From positions 404,659-468,658 of the forward strand of contig NZ_LMUK01000042.1 of assembly GCF_009766005.1 (NCBI RefSeq): DNA of 64,000 nt, given 5' to 3'. The notes beneath the pieces are model-generated. The model was not told the DNA's origin. It saw only the letters and a program-made list of their open reading frames with translations, and did no database searches. Position 1 is the first letter of the stretch; every line of letters begins with the position of its first letter. Below, piece after piece: positions 41,202-50,375 of the stretch. The translations under genes were made by a program, and so were the position numbers. This stretch comes from Bradyrhizobium sp. S69. Lineage in GTDB: Bacteria; Pseudomonadota; Alphaproteobacteria; Rhizobiales; Xanthobacteraceae.

Positions 41202-41769
41202 CGATGTCTCCGTCGAGGCAAATCGCGGTTCCTTCGCTGCCTGCTTTTCGATCCTTGGCGATCTGACGATCATGAAAGAACTCGCGACGCCGTTGATTCG
41301 AGCATCTGTGCGAAGAAATACGCGGCATGCTCTGGCTTCTAATGAAGAAGATGGTTCAAAATGCCTTCGCGAGCTAACGCATCGAATGATGCATCCGTTC
41401 GATTCCGAAATCGATTCCAATTGTAGCGTGTTCGAGCTCAATACTTTTTTGCATGGCAGTGCCGTGAAGAACACAGTGCAATAAATTGGCAACGCAACTC
41501 AAGCTGCTCTGCAACAAGACAATTTTGCGCATCGCACAAATTTCACAAATCGCGTCAGCAACGCGTCAGCATCGTTTCCCATTTCGCCGCCGTATTTTGC
41601 GCACGAACATAGGAAAGTTTTAGTGCAGTGAGTTCGCTACGCGTTTTCAAGCGGGAGAAACTTCGCGTCCGCGAAGTTTCCACCGTGGCGCGAGGGCTGT
41701 TGCCTTCGCGCGTAAATGTGCAGCGTTTCGGTGTGTGGCATCCAACGGTTCCAGCGAAGAGCGAGAGCA
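41202..41769. promoter_or_regulatory. Divergent regulatory region of the exopolysaccharide locus
   Basis: 568 nt between divergent gene groups, without a credible gene. At 41657-41680 lies a near-perfect palindrome (GAAACTTCGCG, 2 nt, CGCGAAGTTTC), 90 nt before the sugar-transferase start. Upstream are two direct-repeat pairs: CACAAAT/CACAAAT near 41531 and GCGTCAGCA/GCGTCAGCA near 41550. The size and the repeated sites suggest the main control region of the locus; the regulator is not known. Confidence 0.5.
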
Positions 41770-42579
41770 ATGGCCTCCACGATTACTGCGACTAGCCGTT
41801 TTGACCGGAATCGTCTTGATCGGGAACTTCTCGATCATAGCCGTTTCGATCGTGACAACGTAACGCCGCTCTGGAAGGAGCGGCGTTACATATCGGTGCG
41901 ACCGGTCGAATGCGCTGGCAGTAGTTCCAGCGCTTACCGGGGCCGGCGCTCGCGCCGCGCCGTGGCAACCGAGCCCTCTGCGTCGCTGGGAAAGCGACTT
42001 TTCGACGTTGTGACGGCAATGGCGGCGCTGCTGTTTTTGGCGCCGCTGCTGATCGCGTTCGCCATTGCCATCAAGATCACGTCGCCGGGGCCGGTGCTGT
42101 TCCACCAATACCGCTACGGGTATCGCAACCGGTTCTTCAAGATCTACAAGTTCCGCACGATGCGCATGGATCTCGGCGATGCTGCCGGGGTCAGGCAGAC
42201 GATACAGGGCGATCCGAGAGTGACGCGGGTCGGCAGGATACTTCGAAAAACCAGCCTCGATGAAATTCCGCAGCTTATCAATGTCATCAAGGGCGATATG
42301 TCGCTGGTCGGACCTCGTCCGCACGTGCCCGGGATGCTCGCCGCGCAGCTGCCTTACGAGGATCTCGTGCCGTATTATTTTCAACGTCATACGGCACGAC
42401 CGGGAATAACCGGGCTTGCGCAGGTGAGCGGATGCCGGGGCAGCACCGTCGAGTCGTCCCGGGCCATCTCGCGGATCGACTACGATCTCGACTACATCGA
42501 GAAATGGTCGTTGTGGATGGATATCAGGATCATCGCGCGCACCGTTCGCAGGGAATTCCTGTCCGGCAGCGGCTTCTAG
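41770..42579 (+). CDS. Initiating sugar transferase (WbaP/ExoY-type undecaprenyl-phosphate sugar-1-phosphate transferase)
   Basis: Starts repeat-unit synthesis by moving a hexose-1-phosphate onto undecaprenyl phosphate. The conserved core begins KRLFDVVTAMAALLFLAPLLIAFAIAIK (one membrane hairpin), then PVLFHQYRYGYRNRFFKIYKFRTM, LRKTSLDEIPQLINVIKGDMSLVGPRPHV and TARPGITGLAQVSG, the full PF02397 signature. From the ATG at 41770 the product is 269 residues, with a variable N terminus of about 80; a GTG at 41896 would give 227 residues, the size of ExoY. A hairpin at 41860-41889 lies between the two candidate starts. Confidence 0.9.
   Translation: MASTITATSRFDRNRLDRELLDHSRFDRDNVTPLWKERRYISVRPVECAGSSSSAYRGRRSRRAVATEPSASLGKRLFDVVTAMAALLFLAPLLIAFAIAIKITSPGPVLFHQYRYGYRNRFFKIYKFRTMRMDLGDAAGVRQTIQGDPRVTRVGRILRKTSLDEIPQLINVIKGDMSLVGPRPHVPGMLAAQLPYEDLVPYYFQRHTARPGITGLAQVSGCRGSTVESSRAISRIDYDLDYIEKWSLWMDIRIIARTVRREFLSGSGF
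41860..41889 (+). promoter_or_regulatory. 12-bp perfect hairpin in the 5' part of the sugar-transferase gene
   Basis: GTAACGCCGCTC (41860-41871) and its exact reverse complement (41878-41889) flank the 6-nt loop TGGAAG. GGAAGGAG, a ribosome-site-like sequence, spans the loop and right arm (41873-41880), 15 nt before the in-frame GTG at 41896. It could be an mRNA structure that affects translation, or an operator palindrome. Confidence 0.5.
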
Positions 42580-42914
42580 AGCAGCTATTAGAGATGCAAT
42601 CCGTCGGGGGACAATATAATGGAGCAGGCGCACGCGCGCATAATCCCTTTTCTGCTGTCGGTTCGCGGCTGTGGCCGCCGTCCCGTGAGGCGTACCCCAA
42701 GCAACGGCTTTCACTGCTCGGCCAGAAGCCGCTGCTGCAGCAGGAAAGGTTTGGCTCGGTTTGATCGACGTCCTGTCCGGGGCGGGTCCCCGCGAGGGCG
42801 ATATCATCCGTGTTCAGGTCTGAACTGACGATCCGGTGGCGCTTTTTGGACCCACGCGAGGGCGCCGCATAACAACCACAAAGTCTTTTAACGCGCCAAC
42901 CAAGGATGACGACG
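42580..42914 (+). other. Intergenic region, no confident gene
   Basis: About 330 nt between the sugar-transferase and FkbM-type methyltransferase genes. One short open frame (ATG at 42619) is rich in Arg and Cys and shows no domain pattern, so I do not call it. No terminator or palindrome stands out. The region may hold a promoter for the FkbM-type gene. Confidence 0.3.
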
Positions 42915-43709
42915 ATGAATGCCAGGCAACGGACCAAGGCGCTGCTGAAGGACACATTTCCATCGATCTGGCTGCAATGGCACTTCATGCATTTTCCGAA
43001 ATCGGCGGAGCGGGAGCTGGCGTATTTGGACAAGATTGTGCCCAAGGACAGCGTGACCGTCGATGTCGGAGCGCATTGTGGCCTTTACACCCGTCAATTG
43101 GCGCGCCTGTCGAGGCAGGTCCATGCGTTCGAGCCGTCATTGCAGATGGCGAATATCCTGCGGCGGACGTCAGCGGCAAATGTCAGCATTCATGAAGTAG
43201 CGCTGTCCGATCATGTCGGCGATGCCGAATTGTTCATTCCCCGGGACAGCGATGGTCGTTTCGCTTTCGGACTGGCGTCGCTCGAGCCGCAGCTTGAAGC
43301 ATCGGCCGGAGACGTCATCTCTGCCCATGTGCCCACCGCGCGGCTGGATGCGGTCGTTCAGCAGGACGTCGCCTTCGTCAAGATCGACGTGGAAGGCCAT
43401 GAGTTGAACGTCCTGAACGGCGCCGTCGAGCTTCTCGATCGCTGTCAGCCGGTGTTTCTGGTCGAGGCGGAAGAGCGACACCGCGCTGGAGCGACCCGTT
43501 CCGTGTTCGAATTTTTTCGCGATAAGGCCTATCGAGGCTACTTCCTGAAAAACGACGAAGTGACTCCGGTCGACCAGTTTCGTCCTGAGGATTTGCAGGA
43601 CATCAGCACGCTGCTGTCGAACGGTGGCCGCAAGGAGGGAAGATCCTATGTCAACAATTTCTTTTTCTTCCCGCCGCATCTCGACGGAGAGTCGATGTTG
43701 AAGAGCTAG
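42915..43709 (+). CDS. FkbM-family methyltransferase
   Basis: 264-residue SAM-dependent O-methyltransferase. Start at 42915 is preferred because AAGG lies 9 nt upstream; an ATG at 42906 abuts it. Motif I is VTVDVGAHCGLYTRQLARL, then VHAFEPSLQMANILRR, and the FkbM hallmark VAFVKIDVEGHELNVLNGA followed by VFLVEAEERH. Members methylate hydroxyl groups of sugars or polyketides. In this locus it probably makes an O-methyl sugar of the exopolysaccharide. It lies between the initiating transferase and the UDP-glucose dehydrogenase gene, same strand. Confidence 0.88.
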   Translation: MNARQRTKALLKDTFPSIWLQWHFMHFPKSAERELAYLDKIVPKDSVTVDVGAHCGLYTRQLARLSRQVHAFEPSLQMANILRRTSAANVSIHEVALSDHVGDAELFIPRDSDGRFAFGLASLEPQLEASAGDVISAHVPTARLDAVVQQDVAFVKIDVEGHELNVLNGAVELLDRCQPVFLVEAEERHRAGATRSVFEFFRDKAYRGYFLKNDEVTPVDQFRPEDLQDISTLLSNGGRKEGRSYVNNFFFFPPHLDGESMLKS

Positions 43710-43788
43710 TCCACGGCCGTCGGCGGCTTGAAAAGCGCGGTAATCGGGGCGGCGTCAGAGCCGCGGAATTTGTCAGACGGGATCATCG

Positions 43789-45108
43789 ATGCGTATTGCA
43801 ATGATTGGCGCCGGCTATGTCGGGCTGGTGTCGGGGGCTTGTTTTTCCGATTTTGGGCATCATGTCGTCTGCGTCGATAGCGACGAGCAGAAGATCGTGG
43901 CTCTTAATCGTGGGGAAATACCGATTTACGAACCCGGTCTGGCCGAACTCGTTGCAAGGAATGTGAGACAGGAGCGCCTCGCATTTGTGACCGATCTAAA
44001 ATCGGCGGTGAAGGGCGCCACCGTTATTTTCATTGCCGTAGGCACGCCGTCGCGTCGCGGCGACGGCCATGCTGACCTTTCCTACGTCTATGCGGCCGCG
44101 CGTGAAATCGCCGCGGCCCTTTCGGAGTTCGCGGTGATCGTGACCAAATCCACGGTTCCTGTCGGTACCGGCGACGAGGTCGAGCGCATCATTCGCGACG
44201 AGAATCCTGATGCCAGGGTCGCGGTGGTCTCAAATCCGGAATTTCTGCGTGAAGGCGCTGCGATCCGGGACTTCAAGCATCCGGACCGGATCGTCATCGG
44301 GACGGACGATGCGCACGCCAGGGGCGTGATGGCGGAAGTCTATCGGCCGCTTCATCTCAATACGTCGCCGATCCTTTACACCGATCGCCGCACCGCCGAA
44401 CTGACAAAATATGCCGCTAATTCGTTCCTGGCGACCAAGATCGCCTTTATCAACGAAATCGCCGATCTGGCCGAGAAGGTCGGCGCCAATGTTCAGGAGG
44501 TTGCGCGGGGAATCGGTCTCGATAATCGTATCGGCCAGAAGTTTCTGCATGCGGGACCCGGATTCGGCGGCTCGTGCTTTCCGAAAGACGCCCTGGCGCT
44601 GATCAAGACAGGCCAGGACAACGAGGCACCGATGCGGATCGTCGAGACCGTTGTCGCGGTGAACGATCAGCGCAAGCGCGCGATGGCGCGCAAGGTGGCC
44701 AATGCATTTGGCGGAAATCTGCGAGGAAAGTCCATCGCCGTGCTCGGCGTCACCTTCAAGCCCGATACCGATGACATCCGCGATGCGCCGTCGATCCCGC
44801 TGATAACCGCGCTGCAGGATATGGGAGCCGTGGTGCGGGTGTTCGATCCGGTCGGGATGGAGCAGGCAAGGAAGGTGCTGGAGAACGTCGCCTTCTGCGA
44901 GAACGCTTATGATTGCGCCCGGGGGTGCCACGCGATCGTCATCGTGACCGAATGGGAGCAATTCCGGGCGCTGGACCTCAAGGAGATGGCGTCCATCATG
45001 GTGTGTCCAGTGATTGTGGATCTCCGCAATATCTATTCGCCCGAGGAGGTGGAGCGCGCGGGATTTCTGTATTGCGGAGTTGGCCGGCCAAAATCGCCGG
45101 CATACTAG
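43789..45108 (+). CDS. ugd: UDP-glucose 6-dehydrogenase
   Basis: Oxidises UDP-glucose to UDP-glucuronate with two NAD(+). The 439-residue product has the N-terminal Rossmann motif MIGAGYVGLVSGACFSDFGH, STVPVGTGDEVERI, NPEFLREGAAIRDFKHPDRIVIG, the catalytic-Cys motif GPGFGGSCFPKDALAL and the C-terminal domain GVTFKPDTDDIRDAPS. All are exact family signatures. With the epimerase 134 nt downstream it can supply UDP-glucuronate and UDP-galacturonate for the polymer. Its TAG stop is part of repeat copy B. Confidence 0.96.
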   Translation: MRIAMIGAGYVGLVSGACFSDFGHHVVCVDSDEQKIVALNRGEIPIYEPGLAELVARNVRQERLAFVTDLKSAVKGATVIFIAVGTPSRRGDGHADLSYVYAAAREIAAALSEFAVIVTKSTVPVGTGDEVERIIRDENPDARVAVVSNPEFLREGAAIRDFKHPDRIVIGTDDAHARGVMAEVYRPLHLNTSPILYTDRRTAELTKYAANSFLATKIAFINEIADLAEKVGANVQEVARGIGLDNRIGQKFLHAGPGFGGSCFPKDALALIKTGQDNEAPMRIVETVVAVNDQRKRAMARKVANAFGGNLRGKSIAVLGVTFKPDTDDIRDAPSIPLITALQDMGAVVRVFDPVGMEQARKVLENVAFCENAYDCARGCHAIVIVTEWEQFRALDLKEMASIMVCPVIVDLRNIYSPEEVERAGFLYCGVGRPKSPAY

Positions 45109-45209
45109 AGCATGATCCGGAAAAGTGGAAACCGGTTTTCCGAAAAGATCATGCTCAAACAATAGACTAGAGCGGGATGACGATTCGAAGATAAGTCATC
45201 CCGCTCTAG
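45105..45209. repeat. Composite palindromic intergenic repeat, copy B
   Basis: Two hairpins in a row. First: arms GAGCATGATC (45108-45117) and GATCATGCTC (45147-45156), with an inner CGGAAAA/TTTTCCG pair. Second: perfect 15-bp arms starting at 45167 (CTAGAGCGGGATGAC) and ending at 45209 (GTCATCCCGCTCTAG). The left end CTAGAG contains the TAG stop of ugd. The layout is the same as copies A and C, but the sequence of the stems differs. Confidence 0.9.
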
Positions 45210-45242
45210 CGGTCTCGGTCGTCGTCGAGGAACTGAGGACAA

Positions 45243-46259
45243 ATGCCAGATCAGGCCATATTGGTCACGGGAGCCGCCGGGTTCATCGGATTCCACGTGG
45301 CGCAGCGCCTGCTCCAGATGGGTCGGCGCGTTGTCGGGCTCGACAATCTCAACAGCTATTATGACCCAAGCCTGAAGCAGGCCCGGCTCAATATCCTCGG
45401 CAATGATCCTCGATTTCATTTCGAAAAGCGGGACCTTGCCGATCGGGCGGCCATCGAGGCGTTGTTCGTGCAACATCGCTTTGCGGTGGTGATTCATCTC
45501 GCCGCCCAGGCCGGCGTAAGGTACTCGCTGCAAAACCCGCACGCCTATGTCGACGCCAATCTAGCCGGCTTCGCCAACATTCTGGAGGGGTGCCGGCATC
45601 ATGGCTGCCAGCACCTGCTGTTTGCATCATCGTCCTCGGTCTATGGCGCCAACACTAAACTGCCGTTCTCGGTGCATGACAACGTCGACCATCCGATCAG
45701 CCTTTATGCGGCCAGCAAGAAGGCGAACGAATTGATGGCCCACGCCTATAGCCATCTCTACGGCATTCCCTGTACCGGTTTGCGGTTCTTTACGGTCTAC
45801 GGTCCGTGGTATCGGCCCGATATGGCGATGTTCATCTTCGCCAGCGCGATCGTCGAGGGCCGCCCGATCAAGCTCTTCAACCAGGGCCGGATGCAGCGCG
45901 ACTTCACCTATGTCGACGATGTGACGGAAGCCCTGGTGCGCCTCATCGATCATGTGCCGCGCGGCAACCCTGATTGGTCGGGTGACGCTCCTGACCCGGG
46001 GTCAAGCGCCGCGCCATGGCGTATCTACAACGTCGGCAACAACAAGCCGGAAGAGTTGATGCGCGTGGTGGCTATCCTTGAACAGAAGCTGGGCTGCAAG
46101 GCGAAAAAGGAATTGCTGCCGATGCAACCCGGCGACGTTCCGGCAACCTATGCCGACGTCGATGACCTCGTCCGCGATGTCGGTTTCCGGCCGGCCACGT
46201 CGATCGAAGAGGGAATTGGAAAATTTGTCGCGTGGTATCAGGGTTATCGCAACCTGTGA
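45243..46259 (+). CDS. UDP-glucuronate 4-epimerase-like NAD-dependent epimerase
   Basis: 338-residue extended SDR enzyme. NAD motif TGAAGFIGFHVAQRLL at the N terminus, GLDNLNSYYDPSLKQARL (typical of UDP-glucuronate epimerases), the catalytic SLYAASKKANE Tyr/Lys pair and LRFFTVYGPWYRPDMAMFIF. It most likely turns UDP-glucuronate from the preceding enzyme into UDP-galacturonate, as LpsL/CapI do; the family also includes UDP-glucose 4-epimerases, which usually lack the YYD segment. Confidence 0.92.
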   Translation: MPDQAILVTGAAGFIGFHVAQRLLQMGRRVVGLDNLNSYYDPSLKQARLNILGNDPRFHFEKRDLADRAAIEALFVQHRFAVVIHLAAQAGVRYSLQNPHAYVDANLAGFANILEGCRHHGCQHLLFASSSSVYGANTKLPFSVHDNVDHPISLYAASKKANELMAHAYSHLYGIPCTGLRFFTVYGPWYRPDMAMFIFASAIVEGRPIKLFNQGRMQRDFTYVDDVTEALVRLIDHVPRGNPDWSGDAPDPGSSAAPWRIYNVGNNKPEELMRVVAILEQKLGCKAKKELLPMQPGDVPATYADVDDLVRDVGFRPATSIEEGIGKFVAWYQGYRNL

Positions 46260-46309
46260 TCGTCTTTGCCGCGAAAGATTCGTTTCGAAACTGGAGTGCG
46301 TTAGCGCGC

Positions 46310-46939
46310 TCACTTCCGATGTCGGCTTCCCAACGCGGTCGTGATGCTTTCGGGATTCTTGATGCGCTCGATCAACAGGTCGATGCGGTCGTTGCCCCAG
46401 AACAATTCGCCGTTGAACACCATGGTCGGCACGCCGAACACACCGAGTGCCTCGGCTTCGTCGATGATGCGATCATGCTCCGGGCGCGCCGGTCCCTGCA
46501 CATAGGCCTCGAAATCGCCGGCCGATCCGCCGATCGCGGCAATCACGCCTGAAATATCCGGCAGTTCGTCGATTTCCAGATCGTGGCTCCAGAAGCGTCT
46601 GAACACCGTGTCATGGTAGGGCCGGAACAGCCCGTGCCGCTGTGCGAACAGCATGCCGGCGCTGGAATAGAACGCATCGTAGATGCGCCGCGGCCCCTTC
46701 ATGGTGAGCCCTTGCGCATTGGCATAGCGCCGTGCGTCCATATAGGCGTAACGCACCTTGCGCCAGAAATGCGGCGTACGTTCTTCCACCGAGCCCATGA
46801 ATTCGGCGATGCGCAGCGTGTAGGGCAGCCATTCGAGTTCGACGCCGTGGTCTTCTTCCAATTCGAAAAGCCGCTTATTGGCGACGAAGGCATACGGGCT
46901 CTTGTAGTCGGTATAGACGCGTACGCGCGGCTTTTGCAT
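46310..46939 (-). CDS. DsbA-fold isomerase (2-hydroxychromene-2-carboxylate isomerase-like)
   Basis: 209-residue glutathione-transferase-kappa/HCCA-isomerase-like protein with AAGGAG before the ATG at 46939. The N-terminal YTDYKSPYAFVANKR has Ser in place of the DsbA cysteine pair, as in HCCA isomerases. The C-terminal GVFGVPTMVFNGELFWGNDRIDLL is the thioredoxin-fold cis-Pro region. HCCA isomerases act in aromatic-compound breakdown. It is the last gene of the catabolic group, 87 nt after the Baeyer-Villiger gene. Confidence 0.85.
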   Translation of the reverse strand: MQKPRVRVYTDYKSPYAFVANKRLFELEEDHGVELEWLPYTLRIAEFMGSVEERTPHFWRKVRYAYMDARRYANAQGLTMKGPRRIYDAFYSSAGMLFAQRHGLFRPYHDTVFRRFWSHDLEIDELPDISGVIAAIGGSAGDFEAYVQGPARPEHDRIIDEAEALGVFGVPTMVFNGELFWGNDRIDLLIERIKNPESITTALGSRHRK

Positions 46940-47026
46940 CGCTGCTCCTTGTCGTTCCGGTCGCGGGCTCTCTCGTGAGAGCGTTTTCACTTCCATGGTC
47001 GCCTGTTTTGATATCGCCGCGATCCT

Positions 47027-48937
47027 CTAGGCCTCGGTCTGGCGATACTGGTCGAAATCGGGGTCGTGCGTCATTCGCCAGTAGTCTACGAACCGCCAAG
47101 GCATCGCCGAAAACACCCGGCCCTGCTTGTTGCGATAGTAGGTCGACATCCCCGGGTGGGTCCAGATCAACTGCTCATGCTCGGCGTCGACCTCGCGGAT
47201 ATATCTGTCGTGGGCATCCTGGCGAACGTCGATCGCCGCGATGTCGCGCTCGATCATCTCGACAAGACAGGCGGTGATGTAGCGCGACTGGCACTCCGAC
47301 TGGAAGATCACGCTGCCGCCATGCGCCGGGCCGGTGTTCGGCCCGAGCATGGTGAAGAAATTTGGAAAGCCCGGCACGGTGAGGCCGAGATAGGCGGTCG
47401 GGTTGTCATTGGCCCAGGCCTCGGCGAGAGGCTTGCCGTCGCGTCCGGTGATGTTGAGGCGCGCCGCCATCTCCGTGACCTTGAAGCCGGTCGAGACAAC
47501 GATGATATCGGCGGGCCGCGGCTTGCCGTCCGACGCGACAATGCCTTCTCGTGTGAAGTGGTCGATTGGAGTGGTGATCAGTTCAACGTTCGGTCTGGTC
47601 AGCGTCCTGAACCAGCCATTGTCGAGCAGGATGCGCTTGCCGTAGGGCGGGTAGCTCGGCACGCATTTCTCGATCAGGTCGGGGCGGCCGTTCAGTTCGG
47701 ACAGGATGAAGTCCGTGAGTTCATCGCGATGCCGGTCGTTGCCCTTGTTGACGGCGCGATCGGGATGCGGCCAGTCCGGGTCCTTGCGCAGGAACGGCAG
47801 AAGTCCATCGCCATAACGCCAGAACATATTGAAGCGATACCACTGCACGTAGAACGGCACATGCGCGAGCAGCCACTGCGCGCCTTCGCTGATCGGATCG
47901 GAGTAACCCGCGACCGGGCGCGACCACTGCGCGGATCGTTGGTAAATGGTGAGCGAGGCAACCCGATCGGCGATCGAGGGCACGAGCTGCATGGCGGTGG
48001 CGCCGGTGCCGATGACGGCGACATGCTTGCCGTCGAGCTCAATGTCCTCCGACCACAGCGCGGAGTGCAGAATTTGTCCTTTGAAGTCCTCTTCGCCATT
48101 GAAGCGAGCCCGCGAGGGATCGTTGAGCTGCCCGATCGCACTGACGAGCACCGAAGATTCGAATTGTTCGGTGCCGCTATCGGTCTTCAGCGTCGAAATC
48201 CAGCGCCGGCTGGTCTCGTCCCAGCGCGACGATGTCAGTTGGGTGTTGAAGCGGATGTGGCTGCGCACGTCATGTTCGAGCGCGACCTTTTTGAGGTAAT
48301 CGAGCAGTTCCTGGCGCTGGGCGAAGTAACGGGTCCACGGGTTCCTCGCGCCGAACGAGAAAGAATAGGAATGGTTCGGCGTGTCGACGCCGCAGCCCGG
48401 ATAGCGATTGACGTACCAGGTGCCGCCGAGTTCGGCGTTCTTTTCGACAATGGTGTAGGGGATACCCAACCGGCCGAGCGACACGCCAAGCGCAATGGCG
48501 CAAACACCGGCGCCGACGATCAGGACCTGCTGCGCGCTCGCAACCTTGTTCTCCGTGCCGCGGCTCCATTGCGCCTCCCGCGGCGTGAATGCCATTTCCT
48601 CGCGCATCAATGGCGCGTATTCGGGCGCGACGTTTTCGCCGAGGCAGGCACGCATCATCTTCAGCATCAGCTCGTTGCCGGGATCGGTGATCACGGGTCT
48701 GGGCTCGCCATTGGCGAATAATTCGAGCACGGCTGCGCGGATTTCGTCCTGGATTTCCCGGACCACGCCGGCTTGGGGATTGGGGATCAGGCGGACATCG
48801 CGCTTCGGCCGGTAAGGCGGTTCCAGCCAGCGCTCGTCGCCGGTCATGTGGACCAGCACCATCAGCAACACCCGGATATCGCCTTCGGCGATCGCTGAAG
48901 AGAGATCGAGTTTCTTGCGCGGTGTCGCGATGTTCAT
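47027..48937 (-). CDS. Baeyer-Villiger-type FAD monooxygenase with an N-terminal extension (HAPMO-like)
   Basis: 636-residue FAD/NADPH monooxygenase. Start at 48937 (MNIATPRKKLDL); a TTG at 48952 is less likely. The Baeyer-Villiger fingerprint FKGQILHSALW (FxGxxxHxxxW) spans about residues 285 to 295, between two Rossmann motifs (VLIVGAGVCAIALG, about 138; VAVIGTGATAMQL, about 306). A 120- to 130-residue extension before the FAD domain (IRVLLMVLVHMTGDERWLEPPYRPK) is like that of 4-hydroxyacetophenone monooxygenase, also about 640 residues. The first FAD motif has Cys-Ala in place of the last Gly. It converts a ketone into an ester; the substrate is unknown. Confidence 0.88.
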   Translation of the reverse strand: MNIATPRKKLDLSSAIAEGDIRVLLMVLVHMTGDERWLEPPYRPKRDVRLIPNPQAGVVREIQDEIRAAVLELFANGEPRPVITDPGNELMLKMMRACLGENVAPEYAPLMREEMAFTPREAQWSRGTENKVASAQQVLIVGAGVCAIALGVSLGRLGIPYTIVEKNAELGGTWYVNRYPGCGVDTPNHSYSFSFGARNPWTRYFAQRQELLDYLKKVALEHDVRSHIRFNTQLTSSRWDETSRRWISTLKTDSGTEQFESSVLVSAIGQLNDPSRARFNGEEDFKGQILHSALWSEDIELDGKHVAVIGTGATAMQLVPSIADRVASLTIYQRSAQWSRPVAGYSDPISEGAQWLLAHVPFYVQWYRFNMFWRYGDGLLPFLRKDPDWPHPDRAVNKGNDRHRDELTDFILSELNGRPDLIEKCVPSYPPYGKRILLDNGWFRTLTRPNVELITTPIDHFTREGIVASDGKPRPADIIVVSTGFKVTEMAARLNITGRDGKPLAEAWANDNPTAYLGLTVPGFPNFFTMLGPNTGPAHGGSVIFQSECQSRYITACLVEMIERDIAAIDVRQDAHDRYIREVDAEHEQLIWTHPGMSTYYRNKQGRVFSAMPWRFVDYWRMTHDPDFDQYRQTEA

Positions 48938-48952
48938 GCTCTGCTGTTCCAA

Positions 48953-49726
48953 TTATGCATCCGGAGTTTCCGGCCATCCGCCATAGGCGTCCCACGTCGA
49001 GCCCGCGATAAACCCGGCATCGACCGGCAGATTAATTCCAGTCACGGCACTGCTTGCGGGCGCGAGCAGCCAAGCGATGGCGTGCGCGACTTCGACAGGT
49101 TCGACCAGCCGGTTCATCGCGGTGTTGCGGACCAGGCGATCCCTGTTCAGCGCGCCTGACGCTATTCCTGCCTCCAGCGCGACCGTGCGCGTGAATCCTG
49201 GCGACACCGCATTGACCCTTACGCCGGCGCGGCCCCATTCCGCCGCGAGCGTTTGCGTGATCTGGATAACGCCGGCCTTGGCGGCGGTGTAGGCGTGGAT
49301 CGGGCCGGAGGTCATTCCGGCTACCGAAGCAACGTTGACGATTGCACCAGCGCCTCGTTGGGCCATTCGCTCGCCGACGCTGCGAGCCATCAGAAACGTG
49401 CCGCGCAAATCGATGTTGATTTCGCGATCCCAATTGTCCATGCGCACGCGCGCGGCGGCGTGCATTTTGCCGAACACACCGGCGGCGTTGACCAGGCCGG
49501 TGATCCGTCCATGGGCGCGCTCGATATCGGCGATGCCACTCACGACCGCGCCTTCGCTCGCGACATCGAAGGGTGCGGGCCACAGGATTGCTTGCGTCCC
49601 CGCCAACGGCTCCGGTGCGATATCGACGATCACCACGCGCTGACCCTGATGCGCGAGCAGGGTGGCCGTCGCAGCACCTATGCCACGGCTGCCGCCGGTC
49701 ACCAGTACGATGCCGTCAACGTTCAT
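48953..49726 (-). CDS. SDR-family oxidoreductase
   Basis: 257-residue classical short-chain dehydrogenase: cofactor motif VTGGSRGIGAATATLL, NAAGVFGKM, a serine in NVASVAGMTS, the catalytic YTAAKAG, and a C-terminal VDAGFIAGSTWDAYGG. The DIAPEP sequence after strand 2 places an Asp at the position that favours NAD(H). It lies 15 nt before the start of the monooxygenase gene and overlaps the TetR-type gene by 11 nt, so all are in one operon. Likely oxidises an alcohol to the ketone used by the monooxygenase, or the reverse. Confidence 0.9.
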   Translation of the reverse strand: MNVDGIVLVTGGSRGIGAATATLLAHQGQRVVIVDIAPEPLAGTQAILWPAPFDVASEGAVVSGIADIERAHGRITGLVNAAGVFGKMHAAARVRMDNWDREINIDLRGTFLMARSVGERMAQRGAGAIVNVASVAGMTSGPIHAYTAAKAGVIQITQTLAAEWGRAGVRVNAVSPGFTRTVALEAGIASGALNRDRLVRNTAMNRLVEPVEVAHAIAWLLAPASSAVTGINLPVDAGFIAGSTWDAYGGWPETPDA

Positions 49727-50375
49727 GGTCTTTGTCCTTGCCAGGCGAGTTGAACAGTCCGCGCGTCATCAGCTTCCGGTAAGCCGATACGACGTGGTCG
49801 GGAACCGCGGTGACGGCGCCGTCGGCGTAGGAATAGCGGCGGCTGAGATAGCCCCGCGCGCCCATCAGGATGTGAACGATGGCCTCGAATTCGGCATCGC
49901 TGAAATCATCGATCATGCCGGCATGCCGGGCGCGCTTAAGGATCCGCACATAGGCCGTGGAGATATTGTCGAGGTGTTTTTGATAGCCGCTCGGTGCAAA
50001 AAATTCGGCCTCGTTGAGAATACGCAGGAACTCCGGGACCTCGCGGATAAAATCGAAAAATGCGCCGAACCGTTCGATCTCCTGCCGCGCCGCGTCGGCG
50101 GTGCCGGTGCGCTCGTGGATGAAACGCACCATGTCGCGCCCGATCTTCGGCAGCAACTGATCGAGCAGCTCCTGGCGATTTTCGAAATGATTGTAGAACG
50201 TGCCTTGTGCGACGCCGGCCTGTTCGGTGATACGGGCGACCGAGGCTTCGGCGTAACCATATTTGCCGACGATCCTGGTCGCGGCATCGAATATCCTGCG
50301 CTTGGTCCAGGCGTTGCGTTCGGCGCGGTTGAGTTTTGTCAGTTTGCCGGCTGTGGTCTCGGGCGCCTCGGTCAT
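49716..50375 (-). CDS. TetR/AcrR-family transcriptional regulator
   Basis: 219-residue regulator. Start 50375 (MTEAPETTAGKL) overlaps the CoA-ligase gene by 4 nt; the longer open frame is a shadow of that gene. The DNA-binding domain is TKRRIFDAATRIVGKYGYAEASVARITEQAGVAQGTFYNHFENRQELLDQLL (about residues 25-76). The ligand domain is all helical. It is embedded in the operon and probably represses it, with an acyl-CoA or aromatic ligand as inducer. The palindrome at 51916-51951, between this operon and the divergent importer, is its likely operator. Confidence 0.92.
   Translation of the reverse strand: MTEAPETTAGKLTKLNRAERNAWTKRRIFDAATRIVGKYGYAEASVARITEQAGVAQGTFYNHFENRQELLDQLLPKIGRDMVRFIHERTGTADAARQEIERFGAFFDFIREVPEFLRILNEAEFFAPSGYQKHLDNISTAYVRILKRARHAGMIDDFSDAEFEAIVHILMGARGYLSRRYSYADGAVTAVPDHVVSAYRKLMTRGLFNSPGKDKDHER

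Noticed and set aside
42619..42828. 69-codon open frame between the sugar-transferase and FkbM-type genes
   Set aside because: Composition (Arg, Cys, Gly, Ser rich) looks like non-coding GC-rich DNA and there is no convincing ribosome site.
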